Shown here: in pieces, positions 12,001 through 23,969 of the stretch | How positions within the stretch are numbered: position 1 is the first letter of the stretch | How the letters are laid out: every line of letters starts with the position of its first letter | Assembly: GCA_016859345.1 (NCBI GenBank) | Contig: CM029124.1 | Coordinates: 10,930,001 to 10,994,000, forward strand | Direction of reading: 5' to 3' | DNA from: Istiophorus platypterus | Lineage: Eukaryota; Chordata; Actinopteri; Istiophoriformes; Istiophoridae | Length of the DNA: 64,000 nt | Notes under the pieces: model-generated | Databases searched by the model: none | What the model saw: the letters and a program-made list of their open reading frames with translations, nothing else | Told to the model about the DNA's origin: nothing | Program-made: the position numbers and the translations under genes

Positions 12001-13418
12001 GTTCTGGCTGTATCACTGGGTTTGCTGGATCTTAAGCGCTGTGGGAATTTTCTGCATCCTTCTGGCCCATGACCACTACACTGTGGATGTAGTTGTGGCA
12101 TACTTTATAACTACACGTCTCTTCTGGTGGTACCACACTATGGCCAACCAACAAGTAAGTGCAACATGCTCCACAAGTTATGTTCCTCTGTTGGATTTTG
12201 AATTAAAGTTAAATGAATGATGTAGGCACAAGTAAATAGGCGCAAGGGTTTATTCAGTGTATTTCCCTTTTAACCTCATTCTTTTTTTACCCTGTGATGA
12301 ACGAACAGAGGCTTGTATTTAAGTATATTGAGTATATAGGGTCTGTACAGAGAGGATGATCTAGCTGGGAAAATTATGTCATATAGATTGCTAATACATC
12401 TACACACTTCTTGTTAGCTGGAACACGAAACTATGGATTATAATGTATCCTGTATGCAGGGTTGGGCAACATGACAATATAAGGTATAACATGATAAGAT
12501 GGAACTTAATCAACTGTCAGAGACTTCATCACATGTTTTATACTGAGGCAGCTATCCCTTTAAAGAAACAGTCAAATATTTTTGAAAATATACTGCTTCA
12601 CTTTGTTGCCATATCTAAAAGACTGGAAATGGTCTGGCGCAAAACATCTGTCATTTCAACATGTCATTAAGATATGACGTGTTAGAGAGATTTGGAGCTG
12701 CTGGCAGCCAGATTTTTTGACAGAGCAGCTCTAGCTGTTTTCCCCTGCTTCCAGTAAGTTGGCTTTAGCTTCATGTTTACTGTACAAACATCAGAGTGGT
12801 ATCAGTCTTCTTATCCTCTATTGTGGGTAATAATACAAATCATTGAGAAAGGCTTTTGTGTTAAGATCGACTTTAAAGGATTTTTGTATCAATGTGATGA
12901 TTTATCTTGAATTATCATATTTTTAATTCACAGGATTAGCCAAATAAACATATTTCTGTCTGGTGTTTTTAGCTATAAATTGTCCCTCAAGTACAACATT
13001 GTATGTGTTTTCCACTTGCCCCCTGTGGGATAGGCTTTTCCTATTTGTGTGTAAAAGATTATATATGAAAAACCTTGGGAACAGAAAGTACAGCTGTCAC
13101 AATATATAATCAGTGTTCCCTGTATATTGGAAATAAATTGGTCAATAATTAAAAAAACGAACCAGAAAGGACATTTGTGTTCAATATGTAATGACTGCAC
13201 TAACAGCATTTGTGTTCTGATCATCTTCTGTTTTGTTTCAGTCGCTGAAGGAGACATCACAGACTAACCCATTCTCACGGGTGTGGTGGTACAGACTGTT
13301 CCAGTACTTTGAGGAGAATGTCAGCGGTACGGTTCCCCGTAACTATCAGCTGCCATTTACATGGCGAGTGCTGCCGTGGAGCCGCGGTGTGAAGTACAGC
13401 CGACTGGACATCCAGTGA
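8444..13418 (+). CDS. sgms1: Sphingomyelin synthase 1, complete coding region in five exons
   Basis: Phosphatidylcholine:ceramide cholinephosphotransferase. It moves phosphocholine from phosphatidylcholine to ceramide, giving sphingomyelin and diacylglycerol, mainly in the Golgi lumen. Exons 8444-9057, 9175-9292, 10791-10944, 11988-12154 and 13242-13418 join to 1230 nt (409 residues; the human protein is slightly longer). All junctions are GT-AG and keep frame. A SAM domain spans about residues 5-72, followed by the NGHANGH linker shared with mammalian SGMS1. Membrane segments lie near 133-153, 183-202 and 207-228, with three more in the C-terminal half. The lipid phosphatase-like motifs CGDYLYSGHT (274-283) and HDHYTVDVVVAY (323-334) give the triad His282, His325, Asp329. 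The SAM domain excludes SGMS2. The SGHT motif and close match argue against SAMD8. The start is the first ATG after an in-frame stop at 8399 and aligns with an internal Met of the human N-terminus. No break is seen. Confidence 0.97.
9175..9292 (+). CDS. sgms1: sgms1 coding exon 2 (TM3)
   Basis: Acceptor TTGCCCTAG|GTC and donor AAG|GTATAA. Completes Arg205 and runs to Lys244. It encodes IGRRFFFIVGTLYLYRCIT (TM3) and the TTLPVPGMHFKCSPK loop, nearly identical to vertebrate SGMS1. The preceding intron is only 117 bp. Confidence 0.96.
9293..10790 (+). other. sgms1 intron 2
   Basis: A 1.5 kb AT-rich intron between matched GT and AG sites. Its only recognisable content is a degenerate family B repeat at about 10075-10398. 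Confidence 0.9.
10075..10398 (+). repeat. Dispersed repeat, family B, degenerate copy in sgms1 intron 2
   Basis: Runs from CAAGTACTGAATGTACT through GAGTATTTGCACTTTATGCT to GAATGCAGGAGCTTAACTTG and CATTTTTACACTTAATT. This is the order of a common percomorph repeat whose ends resemble ACTTTTACTTAAGTA, recalled from memory. It is interrupted by small indels. Confidence 0.65.
10791..10944 (+). CDS. sgms1: sgms1 coding exon 3 (first catalytic motif)
   Basis: Acceptor TTTCTTTCAG and donor GAGT|GTAAGT. Encodes residues 245-295 plus one base of Tyr296. It includes GGGLSITGSHTMCGDYLY and SGHT with catalytic His282, then TM4 (VMLTLTYLFIKE). It was placed from splice sites and protein similarity because it contains no long independent ATG frame. 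Confidence 0.96.
10945..11987 (+). other. sgms1 intron 3
   Basis: A 1.04 kb intron between exons 3 and 4. Apart from the roughly 22-base T run just before the acceptor (11939-11960), I see no repeat family or conserved-looking block. Confidence 0.9.
11988..12154 (+). CDS. sgms1: sgms1 coding exon 4 (second catalytic motif, TM5-TM6)
   Basis: Acceptor TTTGGCAG and donor CAA|GTAAGT. Completes Tyr296 and encodes SPKRFWLYHWVCWILS, GIFCILLAHDHYTVDVVV and TTRLFWWYHTMANQQ. His325 and Asp329 are the other two triad residues. The upstream polypyrimidine tract contains a run of about 22 T. Confidence 0.96.
12155..13241 (+). other. sgms1 intron 4
   Basis: A 1.09 kb intron between exons 4 and 5. It holds a rearranged dispersed repeat (about 12545-12810). 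The remainder is AT-rich with nothing recognisable. Confidence 0.9.
12545..12810. repeat. Rearranged dispersed repeat, family D
   Basis: The first part resembles one strand of a common fish repeat (CAGTCAAATATTTTTG... CTTCACTTTGTTGCC... AAGACTGGAAA). The second part resembles the opposite strand of the same repeat (AGAGCAGCTCTAGCTGTTTTCCCC... TTAGCTTCATGTTTACTGTA... AGAGTGGTATCAGTCTTCTTA). The match to the family is from memory. Confidence 0.5.
13242..13418 (+). CDS. sgms1: sgms1 coding exon 5 (C-terminal tail, stop)
   Basis: Acceptor TTTGTTTCAG, then SLKETSQTNPFSRVWWYRLF and a cytosolic tail ending VKYSRLDIQ, with TGA at 13416-13418. The VWWYR.FQYFE and VKYSRL stretches match vertebrate SGMS1. 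The last residues differ from the mammalian VNDT ending. Confidence 0.95.
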   Translation, partial: SLKETSQTNPFSRVWWYRLFQYFEENVSGTVPRNYQLPFTWRVLPWSRGVKYSRLDIQ

Positions 13419-15027
13419 CTCGTCTCGTGTCACAGCAGGAGAGGACTGTGACTTCCATAAGTGCTGTTTTCACCCATTGAAGTTGGCACCGTTTAATGTA
13501 GCGCTGTCCTTTCATCTCTAGTAACAGACACATCCCTGTCCAAATGGGTAAATGGGTAGCACTGTGACTAGTATTTTTTTTTTCTTCTTCTTTGTGTGCG
13601 TGTCTATATACACAATTTCTCTCGTCGTCTTTCTCCCCGGTAATATTTGTCAATACAAAGCACTAATTTATATTTGTTCCGTGACTTTTCCTCTTTGTGG
13701 GCCACAAAACACTTTCTGCTTTTTTAAGCAGATCTAGGAAGCATTTCAGCAAACTTCTAAAACTCCTGTTTTTGGCCATAAGGACTGAAATACCTTTTCT
13801 TCCTCTCAGCACAAAACCATAGTTAATGTCTTTTTTTATAGCAAATTACTTTTTGTAAACTGTCCTTGCTAAAATGAGTCAAAGGTGCAAAAAATAATTT
13901 TTCTAAGTATGTCAAACTTTATTTTTCAAAAACAAATGATGTCCAAGAAAAAATTTTTAGATTTTTACCTTTTTCAAGATGGATTACTGAGAGCATAAGA
14001 ATCTAATGTGGTATAACATTATTCCAGTGCCTTTATTAGCTTGATTGTAAAACAGTTCAAGTACTATGTGTCTTGTATCTCTCTGCTGCGAGTGTGATCA
14101 CACCACAGTATGAGGTGGTACTTAGTTAACGGTCTTGTTCCCATGAATGTAAAAACAACTACGCCAGCCTTACTAGAAGATTGGTCTTCCCAAAATGAAC
14201 TGCAGTGAGCGACATGTCCCGTTTATTTATTGATGCTTTATGATGTCGGTTTGTACTTACTTGGTTAAAGCTGTTTTAACAGAAAAAAATGACTGTTAAA
14301 TGTATTTTTTTTTTTTTTAAATGGCTGTAATGTTTCATTTTTGCTAACCAGTCTTTAACTGACACTGGCCAAGTTCGAAGCCCGATCACTGACACCCCCC
14401 TATTTTGTTAGATATGCTTTCTACTTTTATTATCTGCTAAACATCACTGCCTGATTGGAAATTGTAGAAGAAATGTCCAAGTTATTCTGGACCTGGACAT
14501 GTCTTGTGCATCATCGCGACTCTTGCTCAGGAGATGATGAGCCCCGATCCTGTTCTCCACATTGAGTCCCATTTTGAAAACAGAATTATCCTCATCACTG
14601 TCTTCTCTTGTAACCTTTTAGAGTGATGAAATGTGGAGGAAAATGTTCAATGTGACACTTGTTTTGAGTTTAGGGAATGTCAGAGTTGTAAAAACAGAAG
14701 CTTCAGGCAAAGTTTCTAAGCATGCCTGTAATGAATCTTTGTCTTTTTGTATAGTTTGTCTTGTACTAAATCAAGCTGCTACCTTTCAGTTTAAAGATAG
14801 TGTATCTTTGACATTATAAGTGTGACGCCAAAATGATCTTCTTATAGAAGTAGCAAACATTCGACATGGAACTTATATGTGGGGAACAAACTGAAGCATG
14901 ATGCACAGAACTGGTGATATATTTGGCCATATGTGTGCAAACATTTATTTCCATGAATGTGAAAATGCCTCCTTATTGATGATCCTCTGAAATCTTGATC
15001 TTTTTTGCTTTTCCTTGCGAAACTATG

Positions 15028-15033
15028 AATAAA
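15028..15033 (+). terminator. Possible proximal poly(A) signal of sgms1
   Basis: AATAAA about 1.6 kb after the stop codon. Use of this site would shorten the 3' UTR. Confidence 0.35.
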
Positions 15034-15652
15034 TTGAAAGAGTATTACACAAAGTTGGTCTATAGGGAAAAGATTTAACTCATTATGTTAAACTTAATTT
15101 CAAATTAAACTGATTAGCTGTGTTGGAAGAAGAACTGCACTAAGCTTTAGATTACACAAATTCCAAATAAACAATGATCATGTGATTAATTTCTTTAACC
15201 ATTGTCAAAGGGAGGAGAGGAGAAAACAACATTGTTTTCAATGTGAGCTTATGTAGACAACCAGAGTCTTAACGTTTGAGACAAATTTGAGACCCTTTTT
15301 CCTCTAGCACTGTCCATTCATTTCACTTTTACAGAGAACAGTTTCTCAGTTTTTAAGAGCACAGTAGTTTCCTCACACACGGCCATATTTTGGTTTCAGA
15401 TAATCTATGAAGTAATGGTCCGAAACATGGCTCTCTAATGTTTGAGTGCGTTGATAAGGATTAAGGTTTGGAGTTTGTCTTTTAGTTTGCCAATCAAGTT
15501 GGAATATTTTGTGTTTATTTTTTTTTGTCTCCAGGAAATGAAAGTTGTTCTGTATGTTTCTCTGTAAACTTCTCACCCACTTTGTCCCTTTTTTTTTCTG
15601 TATACCAGATGTTTGTAAGATATGATAAAGGATTCTCCTTGGGACGCTTTTG

Positions 15653-15658
15653 AATAAA
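15653..15658 (+). terminator. Probable distal poly(A) signal of sgms1
   Basis: AATAAA in TTTTGAATAAACC, followed within 30 bases by T-rich sequence. It is the last good signal before the intergenic repeats begin. Confidence 0.5.
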
Positions 15659-16439
15659 CCATTTTACTATACTGTATTTGATATACTGTCAGTCTCTTTC
15701 TTTATCAGTTTATCATGAGTTGCAGATTGTGTCAGCTTGTTGTGCCAAGAGATGACGTCATGGCAGACATAAGAACAGCCAGCAGATGGACACAATGAGT
15801 TGCATAAAAAAACTAGAACAGTGAGGGAACACTTTCTCCCTCCAAAAAGTTTTTTTGCTTCCAATATTCATTGGGGATCTCCAAGTGCTGCAAGTATGTC
15901 TGACATAGTTATTTCCTGCATTAGATCTGCTCATTCTTGGCCTCTTAACCTCTTTAAACATGTTTTGCTTGCATTTCAAACTTCAATGTTTGTGTAGACG
16001 TTTTGTCCATCCAAATATTTATAGTCAGCCAGTGAATAAACTGCTAGGCATGAGATTTTTGAATAAACACACAAACCAGCTACACACATTTGTATGTGGG
16101 TTTTCTAGCCCTATATAGCCATTTTTCACAATCTTTCTGATACACCTTTCATAGTGATAACTTAAACAATGAAAGGTGTTGCTGGTAATGATGAACTTAC
16201 AGAGATTTATCACCTGAAAAATGCAGTTCCCCTCTCCTTTAGTGGGGGTTACTCTTATACTGTCCAGCCCTCAACTTAACGGTTCCGGTTTACTCTCACT
16301 GTTTCCTTGGTAATGTTATGGCCTGCAGCAGGCAGCTGTTCACATCTAAAACGCTCTAAAACCCCTCTGTACAGAAGCTCAGCACCAAACAGAAGTAAGT
16401 CACAGTTAGCGACTAGCTGATGAACATAGTGGTGCAGTC

Positions 16440-17700
16440 TGCCGGTCTACAAATGACCAGAGAAGCCACTTCTGGAATCACAAACTTTCTCGTACCGTGG
16501 GCACTGACGTCAGGGACTGGAAGTGGAATTTCGGGCCTCTCTCCTTTCTTTGCTGCTGCTTGACTCTGGCAGCCTGTCCGAGTTCACCTTCATGGAATGT
16601 GGCTCCTTCCTGTAAAATATTTCCATCCAGTTCTGTTTTGAGCAAGGTCTTCCCAGTTAAAGCTGTTTATGTGGAATTTTTGAGGTTGATCTTGAAGTTG
16701 TCCGTTTTTCTGACCTCCTGCTCTTTGTTGGCCAGCAGTTAGTCCTGAGTAGAGGACCTGTTTTGGGAGGCGTATGTCAGGCATTCGTATTCCATGGCCT
16801 GTGCCTCCCAGCTGCTGTTTAATGCTCTTGGCAGCAATGCTGTGGATGTTATTTTCTTCAAGAACTCTGAAGTTTTTTCCAGCTGATATGCTAGATTTTT
16901 CAAAAGCATCGCTGGTGGTGACACTCCAGGACTCTTATATGCAAACTGTAGGTCCAGATCTCTGCATCATATAAAAGTGTGGGGAAAGCACTGCAGATTT
17001 TATGGTGTACCTTGCTGTTGATGTCTGCCCTTGACTTCCAAGGTAAGAGAACTAAAGTGTGTACCTCCTGGCAAAAGCATCAAGTATGCACTGAAGATCT
17101 TTTCCTGTGTGGCCAACAATGCCATCATCTTTTTTGATATTGCAGCTCCACTGTGGGTATGTGACACTGAGGAGTGAAAGTTGAGGCTTGACGGTTTACA
17201 GAGTCAAAGTCATTAGGGTCGGCGGCTTTGTTCCCCTGCGTTGTTGTGATGACATCCGGCTCAGAGGGTCACCAGTGCCTTCCTTTATGGGAGGACCTCC
17301 TCATTAACCGTTGTTTTTGGGTTTCCTCAGAAGGTTCCCTCCAGCTGGCCCTAGCTTGATCATTCGTTTCAGGATCTTTTGTCTGAGCTTCACTCTTGGC
17401 TTGGTAAGTGATGTCCACCTACCAGGCACAAAAGACCTGACGTTTTTTTTGGAAACAAGACGGTCGATTTCCGTTCTATTGTCATTGAACTGGTCCCGGT
17501 TTCAACCAGGGACCTCTCGGCCAGTATTCAGGAGTCTTCGGTGGACTCTCCACCGTGCCTCAACCTCGTCAGGGTACTCTGGTGGCAGGCTGTTACATAG
17601 TGCATCTTCGAGGAGCACCCGTGTCCCAGGCATTTTGCAGGTTCCTGACGTTAATGCTGGGGTGGCGTTGCTTTTTCTTCCCACTTCTTTTGGCCGTTAG
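16440..17700 (-). mobile_element. Decayed non-LTR retrotransposon fragment (reverse transcriptase 3' part)
   Basis: Translating the minus strand gives the C-terminal signature of a LINE-type reverse transcriptase protein common in fish genomes. ADINSKVHHKICSAF, TLLYDAEIWTYS and RVLECHHQRCF come from about 17028 down to 16898. After a frame change follow RVLEENNIHSIAAKSIKQQ and RMPDIRLPKQVLYSGL (about 16868-16740), then NWEDLAQNRTGWK and EGATFHEGELGQAARVKQQQ down to about 16550. In-frame stops (TGA, TAG), at least two frameshifts and internal gaps show it is dead. The 17.1-17.7 kb part (a DFDSVNRQ stretch like RT motif A) is weaker. The clade is not assigned. Confidence 0.75.
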
Positions 17701-19019
17701 TCTGATGTCCATAATCGAGCATTAGGCTGGCAAGCATCCATTTGTACTGGTCACTGCCCTTGTTGGATGTACATCACGCCAGACTTGGTAAATGACATAA
17801 TCAATCAGATTATGTTGCTAGGGGGCTCATGTACACGTCTGGAGTTTTGTGCTGTTGTCTGCTGAAAGAGCAAGAGGTCCTCATAATTCCTTGTCTGAAA
17901 AAAGACATATTTTTTTCGAGCTGGCTCCTCCTGGAGAATTTGCTGGCATCCTGGAGAGACGGTGCTGGCCAGCCCAGCTGAACTCCCACATACTACTACT
18001 GTACACAGTCAAATGAGGGAGAGGGAGGGTGAGTCTCTGCTCTGAACATCTCCTAGCTCCAGTAAGTGATGCTCTTAAATGAGGTCTTAAGTGGTTTTAA
18101 TTACTGTAATCTCAAATTTAATCTGAGCTTTCTGTGTTGCACTTTCTTTCTACACAAGTAGTGACAGATCACTGAAGTAATTCTCTGAAAGCGATCTTAC
18201 AACATGAATTGTGGGATAGCATGTGACAACACAGCCTCTGCTATCGTGTTGTCCACTCCGCAGCAGCCTCTTTTTCCAATCTGGCCACCGTGCTCTGTGC
18301 TCAGTGCTCTGCTGTCCAGCCATTATTTCTCTAAAGTAGAACATTACTACGGACGGAGCCTCAATATGTGAAAACACAAACTTTATTTTCGCAGTTAAAT
18401 GACATCGTCACAATACACTGTCTTCTGCCATAGAGTAACCTACCCTCCCCCAAGGCTGCGAAGCCAAGAGAAACAACAATCTGATTCATGGGTTAACAAG
18501 AAAATTCTATTCTATTCCCAGCAGTGCTGCAGTCCTTCACCATAATACCATACTTAGTCTGTAAAGATTTTGTTGTTGGAGTGCAAATGGAGTTTTGTCT
18601 ATTAATGGAGGGCTTGGGAAGTGGGTGGTATGAGAAAGATGGACTTGGGTAATAAAACTGCCACAGAGTATACAATCATGTTCTTGACTGCAGTCCTCAT
18701 TCTCTCCTGTGCTTAGACTGGTAATATATAGAAAGATACACATCTTGCATGCATAAAGTGCATTTATTGTTAGATGTCTCTCAAAGATTAATAAGTCATC
18801 AGTTTTACATGTATTCCTACATACATCTCTCTGTGTTTTCAATCATTTGTATTGCTATGGAGTATTTTTCTGTGTGCATGTAAATTGGAATGCATATCCT
18901 CCTCTGATTTATAACCACGATAGGTGATGTGGCTCGCTCGGTGAGAATGTATACCAGACCCTGCAATGACTGATTTTTTGGCCACCTGGGGTCAGCAGAA
19001 AATAACACTTGCACATCAT

Positions 19020-19425
19020 CCATAACCTTCTAAGTTGATATGGCAACCTTGTTAACATACCGTTGCTAATTCATTCATGTGCCAGGTACAGAGAAACATT
19101 ATCACTGATTTAGAGTTGTGTTTATGTAAATACAATAATCCCCCTCTTTTAGCTCAGATTCAGTCTCTACAAACTCCTGGGGAAAAAAAAATAAATCTAA
19201 CTCTAAAAATGCCGATTGCTCCACTATGTTCACCAGCTAGTTGTTAACTTTGTTTGTCTTTTGTTTGCTACTGAACAGGTTGTGTACAGAGGGTTTTTGA
19301 AGCATTTTCCCTGTAGACAGCTGCCTGTGATGCTATGATAACGATGTGATTAAACAAAAGCAATAAAATTGCAGCCAGAAGAGCTAAACAATGAACTGAA
19401 GCTGGCGACAAAGCGACTATATATC
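19020..19425 (+). repeat. Dispersed repeat, family E, copy 1
   Basis: Contains AAGTTGATATGGCAACCTTG, then AGAGAAACATTATCA, CTCCACTATGTTCACCAGCT and a 3' part with CAATGAACTGAAGCTGGCGA. The same order recurs about 1.2 kb downstream and, in part, at 28.6 and 29.75 kb. Confidence 0.65.
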
Positions 19426-20399
19426 ATTGAAGCACTTCAGGCCCAAAACAAATCTGGCTGCTGCTGAAGAATATGGTAATTAGTTGTAATGATGATAGAT
19501 ATTTTCATCAGACCTACACCGTTATCAGTGCTGATGGGATGTAGTGCCACGCCCTTCACTCACAGCACATCTCAAGAAGCCATGAAATGACCAGCGGTTG
19601 TGTCCCTGCTAACCACCGAGTTTATCTTCACCTCAGGGCTCAAACATCTCGCCATGCTCTGTCAGTTGGGCCAACACTCCCTAACTGGCTGCCATAACAG
19701 CCGATATGACAAGGTGGCGGTATTCAGCGGTGGAGGTCCCAACCGGGGCGTGTCACCCTCTAGGAAGTTCTGAGGCTGGGAGTCAAACTCCAGCTCAGAC
19801 TCTGCCATCAAGCAAGGACACGCTGTGTGACTCGGCCTCCCCTACCTTCTGTAATCGTCTCAGAGAGCGACGCACTGTGTGATGTGATGAGTCAGGAGTC
19901 AAGTCACTCCAACTGAGGCGACGCTGTCATGATGGATGAGAACTGTGACTGTGCCATCTGTCCACGGCGTTCACAGTGGCCCAACAGAGCGAACAGCTGC
20001 ACACATCCTCGGTCGCATCGCCGCTCTACCTGGAAGGCCAATTTCGTGGCATTATCCTTAAACAGACACTTTGATCTCTGCTGAGCGGTTTATTTTCCAT
20101 TGAGGGGTTTTGGAAATAGGCCATGTTGCTGACTTGTTCGGATGAGCGGATGGCAGGCTGATTCCTGTCAGATCCTGCTTGTCAAAGTGTCACTTGGATA
20201 AAGGCCACACCGCTGCTGAACTGTGGCATCTATTGATTACAGCACTGAGGATATGGTTTGTCCTCCTGTTTCGGTGAATATTCTAATCTGCGCTTTACTT
20301 GGACCTACTTTTAGTTTATACTATTTTGTTTGGCCTTCTGGGGGCACAGTGCAACAAGCCGTAAACAGAACATTTACATATCATCACGATACTAATTAG

Positions 20400-20810
20400 A
20401 CATTATGAATAAATTAGCAAAGTTACCTATTTAAATAATTTGGCAGACATGAAGAAACATTATCATTCATTCAAAGTGGTGTTCGTGGCTGCCTGAAAAT
20501 TTTAAGTCCAGTATTTGCTCTCCTTTATCCCTGTTTTGCACTTATCTGCTCCTAGCAGAGATATCTTGTCCTTTAGCTGCTAAATTCTGCACTATTTTCA
20601 CCAGCTAGTCTCTAACTTTGTCGTTTAGTGCTGGATAGGCAGTTTACTGTGGGTTTTTAGTTTTCCAAATAAAAAAAAAAAAACCCCATCTGGCTGCTGT
20701 GGCTAACAACAACAATGCAGTTGCATCAGTGAACCAAAGCAATAAAGTCACAGGCACTAAAACCAAAACAATGAGCTGAAAGTTGCGACACTGAACTGTA
20801 CCGAAGCTGA
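20400..20810 (+). repeat. Dispersed repeat, family E, copy 2
   Basis: Same orientation and block order as the copy at 19.0 kb: AAGAAACATTATCATTCA, CACTATTTTCACCAGCTAGT, GTTTAGTGCTGGATAGGCAG, then CAATGAGCTGAAAGTTGCGA. The two copies flank a roughly 1 kb moderate-GC segment (19.43-20.40 kb) in which I recognise nothing. Confidence 0.65.
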
Positions 20811-23184
20811 AGGGAAAGGCAAATTTTTGGTGGTAATTCCATTTGGTTTTGTCACCACAAATGACCCCTTTCACATTACTCACAGTAAACTTAGATCTAT
20901 TGCCGATCTAAAAATATGGATAGAGCAGCTTTAATGTAGGGTAGATATACTGGGATCATCAAAAAAACAAACAAACAAAAAACAAAACAATGCAGAGGTT
21001 GCTGGCTATTTTTAGACCGAGGGCCACGTCTCTTGACGGCTTCAGGTTGAGAGGGATGACAGGTAGAGACAGCGCCTACGTGTGTTGCTCAGGGCAACCA
21101 CAGCAGCAGCGTATCCTACTGTGGGGTTGAGTCCTGCCACCTGACCTCACACAGGAGGATATAATTTGCTGTGTAACCTTGTCCCGATCGCACATGGCTC
21201 TCAAGGAATTATGAGCTGGGCCTTTTTCATGCAGCGATTCCCAAGCATCACTTGCTGGTCGCTAGACAAATTCACAGCTTCCTGTGAAAAGCCACTGCGA
21301 AAAGTTAGTGTGTCTAAATCCAGGAAAAGTTCCTGTATATGTAGAGAAGGGATCCAGACCTCAACAGGCTCCGAAACCCCCATCAGCAGGGAGTCAATCA
21401 ATGCAGAATGATTTGGAGCCACAGAAGTCGCCGGCGACGTCGGCTGAAAGTGGGCCTCCCTTGTCCTTCCACCTATTTTCTGCTCCTCTGATGATTGTCA
21501 GTGGGAGGGTGAGTAGCACTGATGATGATTCTTGGCGATTGCTGTGTTCTCTTGCCCCTTTATCAAGCCCCGCGGTCTGGCTGACTGCTTCACATGGATC
21601 ACACTCTGTAGCTGCTCAATTCAGGGGATTTTAAAATTCTAAGAGCCTGTAAAAGCTGGTTCAGTCACAGTTTTATCTTTATTTTGTTTCATTAAAAGCT
21701 GATTAATGTATCTGATCTTCTCAAATCCATTGTTAGGTAACCTTTTTTTTCTTTTTTTTTGGCTGTAGCAAGGTTACCTTTTGCTCTGCTATAAAAGTAG
21801 AAGAGATTCATGAGCAAATAATCGAACACAGATAAAAATAATTATATATATATTTGATATGGCTCATGAAGCAATGACTCTAGAAATTAGAGAAACACTG
21901 CAACTGAAATCGAGGACTATATGGAATAATGATCGTGTCCTCCGGGTGATGCTGTTTGCCTTGATGAGCATGTATGAGGTCAAAGGGTTGCTATAATGGA
22001 GACCTGCATGGCTGATTTACTGCAGCACACGCAAATGAAGAGTGATCACGCCTGGAACATGAAGACTTGGAGTGTTTCCCGGCAGCCATGCCTGACTTTG
22101 AACCAGATTTCTCCAAGTGCTCTTAGACACTGAATCATCCATCAGTCTTTTTTATTTATTTATTTTTTTTTAATCGCAGCGATGAAGTGAGATACTCTCA
22201 TCCAAAAATGGTCAGGGTGAAGAAACCGTGCACTGTTATGTAACATAGGCACAGATTTATCCAAGCGTCTATGAAGAATGTCTCTGTTTCTGTTAATGTC
22301 TCTCACACTGACACTCTGCCGTGATATACATGAAAGAGATGGCCACTCAGCTCCTACATATTACATTAGTGAGCCGTTGCCTCTGGAGGCCTGTCCAGTT
22401 ATTCTGGGTTGAACTCCTCTGGCGCCATGTGATGCTGATTGGAAATGAGGAGGGCGTCGCTGGCTACTAGGCAACTGAAATGCAGTGCAAATCAGCCACA
22501 ACCCAAGATGAGCGACGGATAAGATCTCAATCTTACTTAATATCAATCAGTCTTGTCTTTATTATGCAAATATGGAAATTACATGTTCATGTAGTCAACA
22601 GTGAGCCTGCTTCTTCTTGCTGAAGGGTGGGTTCTTGAATCAGACACCAAAGCAGTTTGATGAATTCAGCTGCCAAAGACAATTAATGATGCATCTTTTA
22701 TCAGTCACTCAATCTTTTCAGCAGGATGACTTACAAAAACACTCAAACTCTTAATGGCCACACACTGAGCGAGACAACAATGAGGATTAGACAAAGCGAT
22801 GCAGGGAGAAACAAAAGATGTTCCCGTCCGTTTTTATCAAGGTGGCGGAGGGGATCTCAGCGTGTGGATGGGACTGAGAGGCGGAGTGTGGGCATTGTGC
22901 CTCCTGTTTTTCCCACCACGGGCTCAGAAGTGACAGCTGAGACAAGACCATGTGTCTCTCTCTCTCTCTCCTCCACCCTGAGCACACACAGCCATGGACA
23001 AATGTCAGTAAAAGACATCAGCCTTTTGTTTTGAGATCGAACACCATCATCTATACCCTCAACATCTCTTTTGTCCCTTAATCTCTTCTCTGTTCTTTGC
23101 TGTATCTGTTTCTGTATACCAGGTTATCATAATGTTTTCTTTTCAATTACTCCTCTCTTTGCCTCTGCTGTTTCTCTTTTTCAG

Positions 23185-23216
23185 TTACTGCTTGACAGCG
23201 TTCACCGACATGTCTC
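23185..23216 (+). other. Exon-like 32-base segment with strong splice sites
   Basis: A long pyrimidine tract ending TTTTTCAG at 23184 and a consensus GTAAGT at 23217 enclose 32 bases that contain one ATG. The structure is compatible with a microexon or a noncoding exon of an unannotated transcript, but chance is equally possible. No protein match. Confidence 0.2.
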
Positions 23217-23969
23217 GTAAGTACCTTCAGACTCTATTTTCACAGCGCCCTGCAGTTAGGTTTGACGGTAAATGGTTTCACAGTAAGAGGGGGATTGTTA
23301 ACCCTGCGTAGTTTGTTGACATGCTGCAGGTGGTGGCCTGTTGAATGTCCAGCTGAGCCAGGAATGTGGAGGCCCTTTGGGCACAAAGCAGTCAGGATCA
23401 AATGTACAGGCAGGAAAAGGTTCTCCTAAAGGTCTAATGCCAGGAGTATTAGTATATGAAAGGTATGAGAATTCTTCAAGTCGTTGTTTAAAGCACCTCG
23501 ATAGACTTTGGAGCACCCAACTGCAAAGCAAAACACTATAAGGCCGGGCCTTTAGGTCACAGTAGACATTATGAGAGGGGCTGAGATCAGTGACAGACTG
23601 GGGATCGGCATAATGGCAGCAAGCTCAGCTGCACCATCTGAGGACCCTTTCTCGTCAGGCCCTTGGGGTCTCCTACTGATTTATTGCCGTCCCACTGGCT
23701 GCCTGTGTCTATCTTTGGCTGGGCTGACTTTTATGAGAGTGTTGAAGTGAGGGCGTGCTGCGGCACTGTTGTCAGAGCTGGCTCCAGACGCTTGCGCCGG
23801 CCTCTGTCACGACTTTACATAATGTCCTTCCTTAGGTTGCACAAGGCTTGTTTAGTATGCTGGGAACCCTGCAGAGATAGGCATGTGCCAGAGGAATTCA
23901 GGGTTGTGATAGCTGTTTATTTTAGACTTCTGCAGCTCACAGCTGAAACTGTGCTACTGTCTTCTAGCT

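Larger units (their letters stand above)
13419..15675 (+). other. sgms1: sgms1 3' UTR (inferred end)
   Basis: About 2.25 kb of AT-rich sequence follows the sgms1 stop, with no other coding exon and no recognised repeat. A canonical AATAAA at 15653-15658 precedes a T-rich stretch, giving a plausible end. The family has a long 3' UTR. The exact cleavage site is inferred. Confidence 0.6.
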
